Below, one piece after another: positions 4,688 to 6,605 of a stretch of 6,605 nt of DNA. Source of the stretch: Acidobacteriota bacterium (GTDB taxonomy: Bacteria > Acidobacteriota > Vicinamibacteria > Vicinamibacterales > UBA2999); NCBI GenBank assembly GCA_947478985.1, contig CANJYC010000102.1, positions 1 to 6,605 of the forward strand. Direction: 5' to 3'. Numbering within the stretch: position 1 is the first letter of the stretch; every line of letters starts with the position of its first letter. Under the pieces are notes generated by a model that worked only from the letters and a program-made list of their open reading frames with translations, made no database searches and was not told the DNA's origin. The translations under genes were made by a program, and so were the position numbers.

Positions 4688-6605
4688 TTACCCCCAGGAC
4701 CACCCGGCTCGTTCGGGTGCCCGACCTGCGGGCCTTCCGCGGAGCCGTCGCCGCGCTGGCGTGCGAGGGGTCCCCGCTTGAGGTCGGCGATCGTCTCGTC
4801 ATCGTTCCCACCCACGCCGCCGCCGCGCATCTGCTTCGCTCGATTGAGGGGCGGTCGGCGTCGAGCGGCACCGCGATCGCGCTCCCAGCCCTGACGACGT
4901 CCAGCGAGCTCACGACTCGTCTGGCTGAACGGTTGCCCCGCGTGCCGCCGCTGCTTACCGATGCTGAACGGGAAGCGCTGCTCGGCGTGGCCTGTCGGGT
5001 GGCCCGGGAGGAAGGCGTGGACCCGCCGTTCCGTCTGCGGCCCGGCCTCATCGCTGAGATCCTCCGCTTTTACGATGCCCTGCGCCGCAATCAGAAGGAC
5101 GTGGCGACTTTCGAGCGGCTGGCGCTCGGCGCGCTCGAGCCAGGAGCGGCCATCGATCGTGGCGCAGAGCGTCTCGTCCGGCAGACGCGCTTTCTCGGGC
5201 GCGCGTTCCGCCACTTCGAGGAGCGCTGTGCCAACGCCGATGCCGGTGCCTACGATGAGCACACGCTTCGTGCCGAGCTGCTGGCCACGCCGGCGCCGCA
5301 GCCGTGGCGCCACGTGGTGGTGACAGTCCTCGACCGTGCGCGCGATCCGCATGGGCTGTGGCCGGTCGACTGGGATCTCCTGTCGCGGCTGCCAGGACTC
5401 GCGCGGCTCGACCTGGTCGTCACCGACCGCACGCTTGCCGGTGCCTTCCATGAGCGCATTCATCAACTGCTTCCCGGCATCGAGGAGACACGCGTCGAGC
5501 CCGTTGAGAGCGTCGGCCCTCCGCGGCTGCTGGTGCCGCCAACGGCCGGGCTCGCGCATGTGGCGCGCGACCGTGAAGAGGAGGTCGCCGGCTTCGCGCG
5601 ATGGGTAAAACAGTCGGCGCGCACCGGCGAGATCGATGATCCGGAACGGGTGGCGCTGGTCGTCCGTCAGCCGCTGCCGTACGTCTATGTGGGGCGCGAG
5701 ATCCTGCAGTCGGCGGGCATCCCCTGCCAGATGTTCGATGCGTTGCCGCTGGCAGGAGAGCCGTACGCGGCGGCGCTCGATCTGCTGATGTCGTTTGTGG
5801 GTTCCAACTTCGGCCGGGTGCCGGGTATTGCCCTGCTGTCCTCACCGCACCTGCGCGTGCACGGCGACACCAACGGTGGCGCGGGGGACCTCAAGGACGT
5901 GGCGGCGCTCGATCGCGCGCTCAGCGAGGCGGGCTACCTTGGCGAGCACGACGCGTTGATGCGCATCGTCAACGCGTGGCGGGCCGGTGATCGCGACCGG
6001 GGACTGCTGGTGCGCGCGAGTCGGGCTGGCGAGACGCTCGCGCGCATCGCGGGGGAACTCAGGCCACTTCGTAGGGCGGCGCCCGTTGCGGACCACCTGT
6101 CGGCCCTGCTGTCATTTCTCGAAACCTACGAGCACCTGCCCGGCCCGGACGACCCGTTGCGCGTTCGACAGCTGCGTGCACGCGCGGCCATCCTCGGGAC
6201 CATGGGCGCCCTGCGTGACGCCTACCGGCGGTTTGACGCGGCGCCCGTGGAGTTTGATGAGGTAGCCGCCATGGTCCGCCGGTGGATCGACGCACAGACG
6301 TTCTCGCCGCGCACGGGAGACGCCGGCGTGCACGTCGTTGATGCCGAGAGCGCCAGATTCGGCGACTTCGATCACGTGCAGCTGGCCGGTCTCGTGGACG
6401 GCGAGTGGCCGGATCGCCCACGGCGCAACATCTTCTATTCGCCTGGCATCCTGCGCGATCTCGGCTGGACCGCAGAGTCCGAGCGTCTGGAGGGAGCACG
6501 CGCCAGCTTCACCGATCGGATGCGGCTCCCCGGCGCGCGCCTGCGAGTCTCGACCTTCAGCCTCGAGGACGATTCGGTCGTGGCCCCGTCGACGCTGCTC
6601 GACGA
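4684..6605 (+). CDS. AddB-like inactivated helicase / PD-(D/E)XK nuclease family protein, 3'-truncated
   Basis: A continuous frame of 640 codons runs from GTG at 4684 to the window edge without a stop. The start overlaps the preceding TGA (GTGA); a GGAG at 4666-4669 is too distant to be a good ribosome site, so coupling is likely. The product resembles AddB-type subunits of AddAB recombination nucleases, which process double-strand breaks together with an AddA helicase-nuclease. Residues 38-53 (LVIVPTHAAAAHLLRS) occupy the Walker A position but lack GxGKT, as in proteobacterial-type AddB, so this helicase core should not hydrolyse ATP. Residues 296-301 (DREEEV) and 322-347 (VALVVRQPLPYVYVGREI, then GIP) match the second helicase-like domain. 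Residues 548-576 contain GVHVVDAESAR and FDHVQLAGLVDGEWP, the conserved UvrD/AddB C-terminal helicase motif. The C-terminal nuclease domain, with PD-(D/E)XK residues and possible Fe-S cysteines, would lie beyond the edge, and an addA-like gene is expected next. Related RecB/AddB-like single proteins remain an alternative. Confidence 0.83.
   Translation, partial: MITPRTTRLVRVPDLRAFRGAVAALACEGSPLEVGDRLVIVPTHAAAAHLLRSIEGRSASSGTAIALPALTTSSELTTRLAERLPRVPPLLTDAEREALLGVACRVAREEGVDPPFRLRPGLIAEILRFYDALRRNQKDVATFERLALGALEPGAAIDRGAERLVRQTRFLGRAFRHFEERCANADAGAYDEHTLRAELLATPAPQPWRHVVVTVLDRARDPHGLWPVDWDLLSRLPGLARLDLVVTDRTLAGAFHERIHQLLPGIEETRVEPVESVGPPRLLVPPTAGLAHVARDREEEVAGFARWVKQSARTGEIDDPERVALVVRQPLPYVYVGREILQSAGIPCQMFDALPLAGEPYAAALDLLMSFVGSNFGRVPGIALLSSPHLRVHGDTNGGAGDLKDVAALDRALSEAGYLGEHDALMRIVNAWRAGDRDRGLLVRASRAGETLARIAGELRPLRRAAPVADHLSALLSFLETYEHLPGPDDPLRVRQLRARAAILGTMGALRDAYRRFDAAPVEFDEVAAMVRRWIDAQTFSPRTGDAGVHVVDAESARFGDFDHVQLAGLVDGEWPDRPRRNIFYSPGILRDLGWTAESERLEGARASFTDRMRLPGARLRVSTFSLEDDSVVAPSTLLD

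Noticed and set aside
4501..5559. Long open frame of 352 codons on the minus strand across the exported-protein/AddB-like junction
   Set aside because: It is antisense to two well-supported genes, its translation is Arg/Gly/Pro-rich low-complexity sequence without recognisable motifs, and such frames are common opposite GC-rich genes.

Overview
The window is a GC-rich, densely coded bacterial chromosome segment. It looks like housekeeping and accessory chromosome rather than a mobile region: no transposase, integrase, phage gene or CRISPR repeat is visible. The high GC content, the NDP-forming acyl-CoA synthetase, the secreted proteins and the AddB-like recombination nuclease would fit a soil or sediment bacterium, possibly an acidobacterium. 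That assignment is a guess from protein flavour, not a demonstrated fact.

Layout, left to right. (1) Positions 1-1797 (+) hold the 3' part of a fused ADP-forming acyl-CoA synthetase (acetate--CoA ligase family). Its ATP-grasp module lies before the CoA-binding and ligase modules. It is closed by a small hairpin and then a strong intrinsic-terminator-like hairpin. (2) Positions 1950-2602 (+) hold an eight-codon leader ORF whose stop overlaps the GTG start of a predicted lipoprotein HNH nuclease. (3) Positions 2669-2744 (-) hold a complete tRNA-Ala(GGC) with encoded CCA, convergent with the nuclease gene. A perfect 8-bp hairpin lies between them. (4) Positions 2843-3064 (-) hold a small uncharacterised protein of 73 residues, with a plausible promoter upstream. 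(5) The divergent spacer 3065-3316 carries four DnaA-box-like 9-mers at exact 11-bp steps. (6) Positions 3317-4687 (+) hold a cysteine-free, predicted exported protein of unknown function. Its stop overlaps (GTGA) the start of (7) an AddB-like inactivated-helicase/nuclease gene that runs off the right edge.

Functional links. The acyl-CoA synthetase unit is transcriptionally separated from what follows. The nuclease lipoprotein would act outside the cytoplasm, on the envelope. The unknown exported protein and the AddB-like protein almost certainly share an mRNA. That pairing is odd, because one product is predicted to leave the cytoplasm and the other to process DNA ends inside it; the AddA-like partner would be expected beyond the right edge. 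The most unusual non-coding signal is the phased DnaA-box-like cluster in the divergent promoter region. I see no convincing complete new system, only several individual observations worth testing.
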